From Clostridium neonatale (GTDB lineage: Bacteria > Bacillota > Clostridia > Clostridiales > Clostridiaceae), in NCBI RefSeq assembly GCF_001458595.1, contig NZ_LN890328.1, forward strand, positions 2,177,811-2,241,810: DNA of 64,000 nucleotides. Reading direction: 5' to 3'. Of the stretch, positions 44,804-53,454 are shown piece after piece. The notes below the pieces were generated by a model. It saw only the letters and a list, made by a program, of their open reading frames with translations. It had not been told where the DNA came from and searched no databases. A program made the position numbers and the translations under genes. Every line of letters begins with the position of its first letter. The first letter of the stretch is position 1.

Positions 44804-46078
44804 CTACTCAGAAACTTCTTTTGTATTATCACCATTTTGCTTAGAGCTATCACCATTTTTAGCAGAAGTTTCTTCTGCTAAATTACTATCTTCATTAGAA
44901 ACCGCCTCCACTTTATTGCCATCGTGCAATGTACTAGTATTTGTGCATATTATTTGATCTCCTTCTTGAATACCAGATGTTATTTCTACATTATTTTCAT
45001 CAGTTTCTCCAATTGTGACCTTTTGTTTTTTTGCAGTCCCATTATCATTTATGAATACAGAATAGTCACCTTCACTTCCAACTAAAACATTTATTGGCAC
45101 ATTGATAATCTTAGTTTTTTCATCAGTAATAAGATCTACCTTTGCAAAGACACCTGGATATAATGATTTATCACTATTATCTATTGCTATTTTGCAATTA
45201 AATACTCTTGTACTAGTATCTGCTGCTAAATCTATATTTTTTACAGTACCATTAATTGTTTTGTCACTTCCTTCTACTGTTATTTCAGCTGCTTGTCCTA
45301 TTTTTATGCTATTTATTTTTTCTTGTGGCACTTGTATTGTTGCATATACAAATGATATATCATTAATCTTTGCAAGTGCTGAACCTTGAGCTACCATTTG
45401 CCCTATATTTAAACTTTTTTCACTTATAACACCACTTATAGGTGCCTTAATAATTGTATTTTTTAAATTATCTTGTAAATTTTCTATATTTACTTTTTGT
45501 GCTTCTATACTTGCTTTAGCTGTTTCAATGCTTGCAAGGCCTGAATTAAAATCAGCTTGAGCACTATTAAAAGTTTTCTCGGCTGTCTCAAAATCTTTTT
45601 GCGATATAGCATCGGCATCAAAAAGAGCTTTTTGTCTATCATAATTAACCTTAGCATCATCCAAATTAATTTGAAGTTTTTCTAAAGCCACTTGAGATGA
45701 ATTTAATTGTTGTTCAGATATTTGTAGTTGACTTTGTGCGGATTTTATATTATTTTGTATATCTTGATCATCTAGTGTAGCTATTGTATCTCCTGCATTT
45801 ACATATTGCCCGTTTTCAACAGATACTGAAATAACTTTTGCTGCCATCTTACTTGTTATGATACCTTGTTGATAAGCTTCTAAAGTAGCTTTATATGTAT
45901 CACCAGAATTTTTTTCTTCTGCCTTTGCAGTTTGTACTTCAACTGATATTTTATTAACTGCAGCTGAAGTAGTTACTTCTTTTTTATCTGAAAATAACTT
46001 ACCTTTCGCTACTGTTCCGCAACCTATAACAGCTATAACAATAACAGCATATATAACTATTTTTTTTACTTTTTTCAT
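44804..46078 (-). CDS. RND membrane fusion (HlyD/AcrA-like) protein
   Basis: The 424-residue adaptor has an N-terminal membrane segment with a possible lipobox (VIAVIGCGT, Cys near 20). A lipoyl half-motif (GIITSKMAAKVISVSVENGQ) follows, then a long coiled-coil hairpin (about 105-205, rich in Ala/Gln/Lys), the second lipoyl half (APISGVISEKSLNIGQMVAQ), and a beta barrel. The C-terminal 40 residues are Ser/Asn/Glu-rich and probably disordered. It bridges the RND pump to the cell wall side. It precedes the pump gene in one operon. SD AGGAGTGTGAACA. Confidence 0.92.
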   Translation of the reverse strand: MKKVKKIVIYAVIVIAVIGCGTVAKGKLFSDKKEVTTSAAVNKISVEVQTAKAEEKNSGDTYKATLEAYQQGIITSKMAAKVISVSVENGQYVNAGDTIATLDDQDIQNNIKSAQSQLQISEQQLNSSQVALEKLQINLDDAKVNYDRQKALFDADAISQKDFETAEKTFNSAQADFNSGLASIETAKASIEAQKVNIENLQDNLKNTIIKAPISGVISEKSLNIGQMVAQGSALAKINDISFVYATIQVPQEKINSIKIGQAAEITVEGSDKTINGTVKNIDLAADTSTRVFNCKIAIDNSDKSLYPGVFAKVDLITDEKTKIINVPINVLVGSEGDYSVFINDNGTAKKQKVTIGETDENNVEITSGIQEGDQIICTNTSTLHDGNKVEAVSNEDSNLAEETSAKNGDSSKQNGDNTKEVSE

Positions 46079-46259
46079 TGTTCACACTCCTAATATATTT
46101 AAGCCATTTTTTACTTCATTAATCTTATAATTACAAGTTACCATTATTACTTTATAAATAATCCTTCAAGGCTTAGCTTTATAAAACAATAAGAAACTTA
46201 TACTATATAAAATTCATCACAACTTACTACTTCATTTACTCCTTTACTTTATATTTAAG

Positions 46260-46295
46260 AAGCAGTTAATCACTACTTATAGTAATTAACTGCTT
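46260..46295. promoter_or_regulatory. Inverted repeat in the pump/two-component gap
   Basis: AAGCAGTTAAT-C-ACTA pairs with TAGT-A-ATTAACTGCTT, a 15-bp stem with one mismatch. It lies about 180 bases upstream of the adaptor gene in the 390-base divergent region. It may be an operator or an attenuator-type hairpin. Confidence 0.45.
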
Positions 46296-46380
46296 ATAGC
46301 TCCCACCAATATCTGAACTCCATATGTTTTGACAATTCATCTACAATTAAATTTTATCTTTAAATCACACTTAATTATAG

Positions 46381-46416
46381 TTACTTTAGTTATGAAATAA
46401 TATATGACTTTAGTCA
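46381..46416. promoter_or_regulatory. Paired TGACTTTAGTCA-type boxes upstream of the sensor kinase
   Basis: TTACTTTAGTTA (46381-46392) and the perfect dyad TGACTTTAGTCA (46405-46416) are 24 bp apart centre to centre. A TATAAT at about 46440-46445 follows. Two tandem copies of an inverted word are typical of NarL/LuxR-type response regulator sites, so the adjacent regulator may act here. Confidence 0.5.
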
Positions 46417-46469
46417 CATATTCCCAAATAAAAAGGATGATATAATATTAAAAGAATATCTATAATGAA

Positions 46470-47639
46470 GTGAGTGATGTTAACCAAATGTTTAATTTTT
46501 TAAAGCCCGTTTTGTTTTTAAAGTTTTTACTGCTAGTATCCATTTTTATCAATATTTATTTAAAATATAATAGTGATCCTTTGATAATGATTTTACTATT
46601 TACTTTAACTACTATAATTATTATTAATAATCTCATAAGAAATAAAAAATTAAAAGGTAACCCTAAATATGAATATATCTCACTATTATTTAGTATTTGT
46701 GCGGCTACATTACTACAATATTTAATAGGAAGTTTGACTACTACTTTTTATATGTACTCTTACTTATATGATATTTTTCAGCTTGAAAAGAATATATTAA
46801 AATTTTTTATTTCAATACATTTGCTTTTATATATCTTAGTTATTGGTTTAGATTCTGATTTTTCAGATATTTTCCATATAATCTCGATTGCAGGGGTTAA
46901 AATATTTGCTTATTTAGCTACAACTGGCATGTTATACTATCAAAAAAATCTTGAAGTTGAAAAAGAAGAAATCAAACAACTAAATGAAAAATTAAAATTA
47001 GCCAACATAAAACTTCAAAAATATGCACTAGAAGTAGAAGAAATGACCATTTCTAGAGAGAGAACAAAAGTTGCACAAGAGCTTCATGATTCATTAGGTC
47101 ATTCTCTAATGGCCCTTAATATGCACCTAGAATTTGCTAAGAATATATGCTCTACTAAACCTAAAAAAGCAGAAGAAGTATTAGCAAAATCTGAAAAAAT
47201 AGCTAAAGGAAGTATTAATGATCTTAGAAAGGCAGTTAGTCTTCTTAGTTCAGAACTACAAATAACAGAGTTTAATACTTCACTAGAAAAACTTATTAGT
47301 ACTTTTGACTTATTTAACGACATAAAAATCACTTTCAATATGAATGAGAGTATTGATGACTTAAGTCCACTTATTAAAACTTCAATATATAAAACCATAC
47401 AAGAAGCCATTACTAATAGTTTAAGTCATGGTAACTCAACTGAAATTACTATAAAAATTACAAGAAATAGCGAAAACATAAAACTTGTTGTTGCTGATAA
47501 TGGAATAGGCTGTAACAACATTAGTAAATCAAATGGATTGAATGGAATTGAGCATAGAATAAAATTGTTAAGAGGTACAACGCAATACTTTAGTCATAAT
47601 AACTTAGGATTTAGTATAAAAGTATTCATTCCAATATAA
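46470..47639 (+). CDS. Sensor histidine kinase, DesK/NarL-type (HisKA_3)
   Basis: The protein of about 389 residues has five or six N-terminal hydrophobic segments (about 15-165) with almost no extracellular domain and a coiled-coil linker (about 165-195). The HisKA_3 box is RERTKVAQELHDSLGHSLMA, with the phospho-His near 206. The ATPase box is VADNGIGCNNISKSNGLNG. Membrane-embedded sensors of this form often detect envelope stress or lipophilic compounds. The start is uncertain: the GTG at 46470 has no clear SD, and the ATG at 46488 is an alternative. It is followed 23 bases later by its response regulator, and is divergent from the RND pump operon. Confidence 0.88.
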   Translation: MSDVNQMFNFLKPVLFLKFLLLVSIFINIYLKYNSDPLIMILLFTLTTIIIINNLIRNKKLKGNPKYEYISLLFSICAATLLQYLIGSLTTTFYMYSYLYDIFQLEKNILKFFISIHLLLYILVIGLDSDFSDIFHIISIAGVKIFAYLATTGMLYYQKNLEVEKEEIKQLNEKLKLANIKLQKYALEVEEMTISRERTKVAQELHDSLGHSLMALNMHLEFAKNICSTKPKKAEEVLAKSEKIAKGSINDLRKAVSLLSSELQITEFNTSLEKLISTFDLFNDIKITFNMNESIDDLSPLIKTSIYKTIQEAITNSLSHGNSTEITIKITRNSENIKLVVADNGIGCNNISKSNGLNGIEHRIKLLRGTTQYFSHNNLGFSIKVFIPI

Positions 47640-47662
47640 ATGAAATGAGGTGATTATAGAGT

Positions 47663-48325
47663 ATGATAAATATTATATTAGTCGATGATCAAAAAATCGT
47701 AAGAGAAGGGATAAAAATGATTTTAAGCTTAGAGGAAGAAATAAATATTATGGATGAAGCAGAGAATGGTAGGCAACTGCTAGAAATCCTAAATGATGAT
47801 AAGCTTCCTGATGTAATTCTCATGGATGTTAGAATGCCAATAATGGATGGAGTTGAAGCCACTAAGATTATTAAGAAAAATTATAAAAACATAAAAGTAA
47901 TAATATTAACTACATTTAATGAAGATGAGTACATATTTGATGGAATAAAAAATGGTGCTGATGGATATATCCTAAAAGATGCAGGATCTGATTATATAAT
48001 TAATGCTATAAAAACAGTTTATAGCGGAAATATACTTCTTGATCCTGAGGTAGCAACGAAAGTAGTTAAAGCCTATAAAGTCCTTTCTACTGACAAGCAA
48101 ACTCCAAGTGCACTCAATAAATATAAAGAAAAATTAGACCTGCTTACTCAAAGAGAAATGGATGTAGCAAAACTAGTTGCCCAAGGTAAAAGTAATAAAG
48201 ATATTTGTAATATCCTATTTCTAACAGAAGGTACAGTAAAAAATTATTTAACAAAAATATTCGGGAAGTTAGAATTAAATAGCAGAACTGAATTGGCTTT
48301 ATTTATTAATCATGCGGATTTATAA
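47663..48325 (+). CDS. NarL/LuxR-family response regulator
   Basis: The 220-residue regulator has a receiver domain with Asp8/Asp9, phosphoacceptor Asp55 in VILMDVRMP, Thr near 83 and Lys near 105. The LuxR-type helix-turn-helix (about 153-215) includes LTQREMDVAKLVAQGKSNKD and LFLTEGTVKNYLTKIFGKL. SD GAGGTGATTATAGAGT. It pairs with the preceding kinase and probably binds the repeated TGACTTTAGTCA-type boxes in the divergent gap, controlling itself and the RND pump. Confidence 0.92.
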   Translation: MINIILVDDQKIVREGIKMILSLEEEINIMDEAENGRQLLEILNDDKLPDVILMDVRMPIMDGVEATKIIKKNYKNIKVIILTTFNEDEYIFDGIKNGADGYILKDAGSDYIINAIKTVYSGNILLDPEVATKVVKAYKVLSTDKQTPSALNKYKEKLDLLTQREMDVAKLVAQGKSNKDICNILFLTEGTVKNYLTKIFGKLELNSRTELALFINHADL

Positions 48326-48403
48326 TGTAACTTTTTGCATATAAATACTATTTTAAAGTAATTAAAGGAGTCCTATACATGAGATTCTTATAAAAATGTA
48401 ATT

Positions 48404-48490
48404 GTTGGAATGACAACAAGCTATTCTAAGAAAACATGTCCATTGAATAATGCTTGTATAGAGTCATTCCATTTATTAATAAAAAGATAA
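48404..48490 (+). pseudogene. Remnant of an IS3-family transposase (OrfB end)
   Basis: An in-frame piece reading GMTTSYSKKTCPLNNACIES and ending FHLLIKR before a stop matches the conserved C-terminal catalytic region of IS3-family OrfB proteins (typically 'SMSRKGNCxDNAxIESF'). Only about 28 codons survive. The rest of the 385-base gap between the response regulator and the MFS gene has no recognisable transposase sequence; a 38-bp palindrome lies at 48580-48617. Confidence 0.7.
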
Positions 48491-48579
48491 TTTATTAATT
48501 GCTATAAAATATTTTATATAATCACGCCTATAGGCTTACTCCCCCAAAATATATAGACATCTTATAATACAGTACGAAT

Positions 48580-48617
48580 TCATATCGATTTGACTATATA
48601 CAGTCAAATCAATATGA
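48580..48617. promoter_or_regulatory. Palindrome in the convergent gap
   Basis: TCATAT-C-GATTTGACT and its mirror AGTCAAATC-A-ATATGA surround a short TATAC-type centre. It lies between the 3' ends of the response regulator and MFS genes, and TTTTTT occurs 14 bases beyond. It may be a terminator or an end of the decayed insertion sequence. Confidence 0.4.
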
Positions 48618-48710
48618 AGATAACTTTTTTACATATAATAAAAATACTTTGAAAGACGTAAGTTAATAAAATTTTTTCGAATTTAACTTATACTTTTTAT
48701 TGACATAATA

Positions 48711-50171
48711 TCATTTTTTAAGTTTGTACTTTCTATTATACATTCTAAAAAATGTCAATGCAGCACCTATAAGACTTATTACTCCTGCTGCTATATACAC
48801 CCACTTCATTCCATATATAAAGGCATCATTTCTTCCTGGTAAATAGCTTGTAACTCTATATCCAATTTTATGACTCATTTGAGTATATAAAAGGGTTGTT
48901 GCTAAAGCAATTCCACTTACCATACCAACATTTCTTATAAGTGCATTTATACTTCCTGCAATTCCCAGTTTATCCATTGGCACTGTAGACATAATAAGAG
49001 AATTATTAGGAGATTGGAATAATCCCATTCCAGCAGACATAATTCCAATGAATATTACCATGCTTACTATTGATGAGTTCTCATTTAAAGATGCCATTAA
49101 AAATAATCCTAAACTTCCAAACATCAATCCTATAAATGTTAAAATTTCAGATCCTATTTGATCTGATAAACTTCCACTAATAGGCGCTACTACCATTAAC
49201 ACTAAAGGATATATCATGAGAATTATACCAGCTTTTTGTGGTGAATATGACATTACATCTTGAAGATAAAATGGCAATATAATATTATGGCAGAATATTG
49301 CTACAAAACTTACAAATCCGCAGAATATACTTAAAGAAAATAATTTATTTTGGAATATTTGTAACTGCATTAAAGGAGCTTCTAATTTCCTTTCTGCAAT
49401 AATAAACGCAATAAAAGAAATAATTGCTACAATAAAACCACCTATAATTAATGGTGACGTAAATCCAAGATTTATACCTTCATTTAAAGACACAAATAAA
49501 GGCACTATTGTAACTATAAATAAAACTGCTCCAATAATATCTATTTTTTCATCACTCTTTTTATTAGATTTAGGTAACAATTTAAATGCATAAAATAATG
49601 CAACTATACCAATAGGAACATTTATTAAAAAGATATATTCCCAGCTAGTTGCCCCTACTATAAATCCACCTAATCCTGGTCCTACTAAAGATCCTAACGC
49701 AACTGCTGTACCTACTAAGCCAAGTGCCTTTCCTCTTTCATTTTTAGGAAATATCTCAGTAATAATACCTTGATTATTAGCCATAGTTCCAGCTGCACCA
49801 ACAGCTTGTACTACCCTAGCCAAAATTAATACTGGAAAAGATCTAGTTATTCCACATAATAATGATCCTAAAGTAAATAGTATTAAACCAACTTTAAACA
49901 TTTTAGTCTTTCCAAACATATCTCCAAGTCTTCCGAAAATTAATATTACTCCTGAAATAACAATTAAATAACTTGTTACTACATATTGGATTTGAGATGT
50001 TGTTACACCTAAAGCTTTTGCCATATTAGGTAAAGCTACATTTACAATACTACCATCTAAAGTTGACATAAATGTTGCTGATATTATTATAATAAATATA
50101 GTCCATTTTTTAATATTTTTTGCTTTCTCTATTATAATTTCTTCATTTGCATTAGCATTTGATTGATCCAT
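48711..50171 (-). CDS. MFS drug exporter, DHA2/EmrB-QacA family
   Basis: The 486-residue protein has 14 hydrophobic segments. It carries the DHA2 motif ATFMSTLDGSIVNVALP (motif D1 near residues 30-46), GRLGDMFGKTKMF (motif A), RVVQAVGAAGTMANN (motif B) and GLVGTAVALGSLVGPGLGG (motif C). It is a proton antiporter for drugs or lipophilic compounds. Its start abuts the marR stop, so the pair is cotranscribed from the operator-bearing promoter upstream. SD GGAGGAATTATA. Confidence 0.92.
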   Translation of the reverse strand: MDQSNANANEEIIIEKAKNIKKWTIFIIIISATFMSTLDGSIVNVALPNMAKALGVTTSQIQYVVTSYLIVISGVILIFGRLGDMFGKTKMFKVGLILFTLGSLLCGITRSFPVLILARVVQAVGAAGTMANNQGIITEIFPKNERGKALGLVGTAVALGSLVGPGLGGFIVGATSWEYIFLINVPIGIVALFYAFKLLPKSNKKSDEKIDIIGAVLFIVTIVPLFVSLNEGINLGFTSPLIIGGFIVAIISFIAFIIAERKLEAPLMQLQIFQNKLFSLSIFCGFVSFVAIFCHNIILPFYLQDVMSYSPQKAGIILMIYPLVLMVVAPISGSLSDQIGSEILTFIGLMFGSLGLFLMASLNENSSIVSMVIFIGIMSAGMGLFQSPNNSLIMSTVPMDKLGIAGSINALIRNVGMVSGIALATTLLYTQMSHKIGYRVTSYLPGRNDAFIYGMKWVYIAAGVISLIGAALTFFRMYNRKYKLKK

Positions 50172-50614
50172 TATAATTCCTCCATTTTTCTTAAACTCTG
50201 TGTTCTTTCAAAGATCTTTTTTAAAGACTCCATAGTAGCACTCTTTTCTTCTTCTGATAAATCTTCTGTTATTAAATTAATTACAAATTGAATTTCTTCA
50301 TGAATTTCAGGTATTATTTCTTTTGCTTTTGGTGTTAAGTATAGTTTATATGCTCTACAGTCCTTTTCATCTTGCTTTCTATATACAAAATCACCTTCTA
50401 TTAACTTATTAATAGTTCTTGCTGACATGGCTTTATCATTACCAATTTCCTTACTTATTTGTATCTGGCTAATACCTTCATTTTTTTCTAATATAAATAA
50501 ATAGGGATATGTACCGCTACTTAAATCATAGGCTTTTAAAACTTTCTCTAAATAGCTTTGTGTATTTCTAAATATTTTATTATTAAACATAATAAATTTT
50601 TCTATGATTATCAC
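50171..50614 (-). CDS. MarR-family repressor
   Basis: A regulator of about 140-147 residues with a MarR winged helix: EGISQIQISKEIGNDKAMSA, RTINKLIEGDFVYRKQDEKD and the beta wing CRAYKLYLTPKAKEIIPEI. It probably represses itself and the exporter gene that overlaps it by one base. The start is unclear. AAAGGGGTGA sits right over the GTG at 50614, and no ATG or TTG lies at normal spacing. An in-frame ATA at about 50605 is well placed; the first ATG (50590) is too far. Ligand unknown. Confidence 0.88.
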   Translation of the reverse strand: MIIIEKFIMFNNKIFRNTQSYLEKVLKAYDLSSGTYPYLFILEKNEGISQIQISKEIGNDKAMSARTINKLIEGDFVYRKQDEKDCRAYKLYLTPKAKEIIPEIHEEIQFVINLITEDLSEEEKSATMESLKKIFERTQSLRKMEEL

Positions 50615-50628
50615 CCCTTTAAATTTAA

Positions 50629-50685
50629 TTGACTAGTCAACAATTTAAGCATTATAATTCTAATACTTTTTAGTTGACTAGTCAA
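50629..50685. promoter_or_regulatory. Two MarR operators flanking the promoter
   Basis: The perfect palindrome TTGACTAGTCAA occurs twice, at 50629-50640 and 50674-50685, 45 bp apart. Between them, on the minus strand, is TATAAT (50651-50656). MarR proteins bind such 12-bp dyads. The layout would let the repressor block both sides of the marR-exporter promoter. Confidence 0.8.
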
Positions 50686-50845
50686 TCTTTTATTTAGATT
50701 ATAACTTCATAAAAATATCATAGTATATATAAATACCTTTTTTTACTTTATTACATTATGCACAATTGACAGGCTTTTAATTTATTGACTTAATTAATAT
50801 TTATTTATATTATTATACTAGTCATCTAAGGAGGTTATAATAGGT

Positions 50846-51289
50846 GTGATTAATGTAGAAATTTTAGATAATATCAGTAAAGATGATATTAATGATATAT
50901 TAGAGGTATGGGAATCATCAGTAAGAGCAACTCATGATTTTTTAAATGAAGATGACATACTATCACTAAAGCCTTATGTTAAAGAAGGCGCATATTATGT
51001 TAGCAAACTCGCATGTGTAAGAAAGGAAAAAGGTACTATACAAGCATTTATGGGGGTGCATGATAGTAAGATAGAAATGTTATTTGTAAGTGATAATTGT
51101 AGAGGTAAAGGTATTGGCAAAAAACTTATAGAGTATGCAATAGATGTCTTAAACATAAAATTTGTAGATGTAAATGAACAAAATATCCAAGGTGTAGGAT
51201 TTTATAAACACATGGGATTTGAAATATTTAAAAGATCAGATCTGGATGAGCAAGGAAATCCATTTCCTATACTTCATATGAAATTTTAA
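50846..51289 (+). CDS. GNAT-family N-acetyltransferase
   Basis: The 147-residue acetyltransferase has motif A VSDNCRGKGIGKKLIEYA (acetyl-CoA pyrophosphate loop R/QxxGxG/A, about residues 90-105) and the motif B segment VGFYKHMGFEIFKRS. It begins with IEIWESSVRATHDFL-like sequence typical of the YjaB/PhnO-like group. The start is a GTG at 50846, eleven bases after a strong AAGGAGG. It is divergent from marR and apparently monocistronic. Substrate unknown. Confidence 0.85.
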   Translation: MINVEILDNISKDDINDILEVWESSVRATHDFLNEDDILSLKPYVKEGAYYVSKLACVRKEKGTIQAFMGVHDSKIEMLFVSDNCRGKGIGKKLIEYAIDVLNIKFVDVNEQNIQGVGFYKHMGFEIFKRSDLDEQGNPFPILHMKF

Positions 51290-51337
51290 AAAATATGCTC
51301 TATCCATTATAATTGATAATGCACTTCATAAAATAAA

Positions 51338-51376
51338 AAGCATAAACACAAAATTTCATACTTTGTGTTTATGCTT
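51338..51376. terminator. Bidirectional terminator
   Basis: AAGCATAAACACAAA pairs perfectly with TTTGTGTTTATGCTT (15 bp) around a nine-base loop. It lies between the convergent acetyltransferase and HD genes. Confidence 0.85.
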
Positions 51377-51400
51377 AATTTACATAATAAATTTAATTTT

Positions 51401-52180
51401 CTATTTATAACTTGCTCGCTCTTTTATATATAAATGTACAAATGTGCGTATTTCTTCAAACTGCTTATTTGTAATGTCATTATATGATTTAAAATTCATT
51501 AATTCTTCTAAATATCCATGTTCTACTGCAAGCTTAATACTTTCATCATATACAAGACCAAAGACAAGTGAAATATGTCCAACTATATTATCCACAGCAC
51601 TCTTCTTTAATTTTCTAAGCACTGTATCTTTTCTTTTTAAATTATCTAATACTTCCTGTGTAACAACAGAATTATATATTTCTTTCCTTGTAACATTATA
51701 GATTTCTTCAATTGGAACAATAATATTTACTTTAAATATATCGATTTTATCTGCATCTCTTAAAATATTGCTAAATGTTGTTGTACGCTTTGAATAATAT
51801 TCAGGTATCTTATACGAATTGTGACACTCAATAACATTTTTAATTAACTCATCTTCACTTGTATCTTCAATGAATTCTCTTATTTTACCCTCTTCAAATA
51901 AAATCTCTACCCCAAGCCTAGCATGATCAATTGACTTAGAATCATTAAATGTTCCATATCTTCTTACCTGTTCAAATCTTCCTATATCATGTAGCAGTCC
52001 AGTAAGCCATGCAATATCAATTTCTTCATTTGTCATCTCTAAGCTTGATGCTATTTTTTCACATAGTTCACTTACACGATATGTATGATCTATTTTTAAT
52101 TTTATCTTTTCATTGCTGGTATCATACTTCTCAACATAATCATTAAATACTTTTTTAGATTTAATTTTGTCTATATACAT
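51401..52180 (-). CDS. HD-domain phosphohydrolase
   Basis: The 259-residue protein has the HD metal-binding signature: His in IDHTYRVSELCEKIA near residue 28, the His-Asp pair in LTGLLHDIGRFEQ near 65-66, SIDHARLG near 85, ECHNSYKIP near 115, and Asp in LRDADKIDIFKV near 140. Such proteins hydrolyse nucleotides or phosphoesters. The C-terminal helical part is not assigned. It is transcribed toward a shared terminator, and array 2's trailing end begins 104 bases upstream of its start. Confidence 0.85.
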   Translation of the reverse strand: MYIDKIKSKKVFNDYVEKYDTSNEKIKLKIDHTYRVSELCEKIASSLEMTNEEIDIAWLTGLLHDIGRFEQVRRYGTFNDSKSIDHARLGVEILFEEGKIREFIEDTSEDELIKNVIECHNSYKIPEYYSKRTTTFSNILRDADKIDIFKVNIIVPIEEIYNVTRKEIYNSVVTQEVLDNLKRKDTVLRKLKKSAVDNIVGHISLVFGLVYDESIKLAVEHGYLEELMNFKSYNDITNKQFEEIRTFVHLYIKERASYK

Positions 52181-52283
52181 CTTGCAGACTCCTTTATTTT
52201 TATAAAAAATCCTTTTGTATTATAAAGCCATTAGTTTTATATTTTTAATATTTTACATAATAATTAGAAAGCTATTTAATCAT

Positions 52284-53227
52284 ATTTAAATACATCTCAT
52301 GTTAATCTTAATCTAAGTATTGGTATCCAGTTCAATATAAAAGATGGCAATTTAAATACATCTCATGTTAATCTTAATCTCAAAAAATTCAGGAATTTCA
52401 CAAACTACACTGTGATTTAAATACATCTCATGTTAATCTTAATCATTTACAGTGAACTGTAATGCATCAGTTACTACTATTTAAATACATCTCATGTTAA
52501 TCTTAATCTTCATATTTTTGCAGATGAATTTGCTAATATAGGCAATTTAAATACATCTCATGTTAATCTTAATCCCTTAAACCCTCCTAACTATTAACTA
52601 ATGCTAAACATTTAAATACATCTCATGTTAATCTTAATCGGGACTTTTGCGATAGGTTGTTTACTAATAAGGTTATTTAAATACATCTCATGTTAATCTT
52701 AATCGAGTGTTCTTCAAAAGTATATAGATATAGCTTTCGCATTTAAATACATCTCATGTTAATCTTAATCTATGGGAAAATGTAAAAAATGTTTTATCTA
52801 AGCACAATTTAAATACATCTCATGTTAATCTTAATCCAATAGAAAAATAGTTTACAAAGATATTTCTTACGCATTTAAATACATCTCATGTTAATCTTAA
52901 TCTTAGCTCTATCAAACATTTCAAAAGCCATTAGGTACATTTAAATACATCTCATGTTAATCTTAATCACAATGACTTTCAAGGAGCCATAAATTTTAAA
53001 AAATTTAAATACATCTCATGTTAATCTTAATCAAGGGTGGTCGCTCGGTTTAGATGGAACGCACTTACATTTAAATACATCTCATGTTAATCTTAATCCA
53101 ACCTCTTCCTTGTTATTATAATACCTATTATTTAATTTAAATACATCTCATGTTAATCTTAATCAGGATTAACAATTCTCTTAAGTGGAGCATCTGTATT
53201 TAAATACATCTCATGTTAATCTTAATC
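52284..53227 (-). CRISPR. Type I-B CRISPR array 2: 15 repeats, 14 spacers
   Basis: The 15 repeats of 30 bp are identical to those of array 1, with 33-36 bp spacers. All are perfect, including the leader-distal one at 52284-52313, so there is no decayed trailer. The leader is at 53228-53403 and the array has the same orientation as array 1. No cas genes adjoin it; it must depend on the operon about 18 kb away. No spacer obviously matches array 1 by eye. Confidence 0.98.
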
Positions 53228-53403
53228 CTTAGAAAAATAGCCATTCTAAAAATAAAAGAATTCTTCTATCCAAGAAATAACGCTATTCTTCAAAAAATTT
53301 ACCAAGTGTTTTCTATTTTTTCATTTTTATTATAATGAACTCAGATAAAGTCACTATTGTTGCAGTGTTTTACCTAATTATAAATTAAAATTACCTGGTA
53401 AAT
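53228..53403 (-). promoter_or_regulatory. Leader of CRISPR array 2
   Basis: On the minus strand, -35 TTGAAG (53288-53293) and -10 GATAGA (53265-53270) are 17 bp apart. TTTACCAAGTG begins at 53298, again 71 bases from the repeat. The inverted partner CCTGGTAAA is at 53394-53402, 96 bases from the proximal copy. The sequence is similar to the other two leaders only in these elements and the repeat-proximal 80 bases. Confidence 0.85.
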
Positions 53404-53454
53404 ACAATGTATACTTTAATAAAACATCAATGATTATTTCACAAGCTTTTATTT

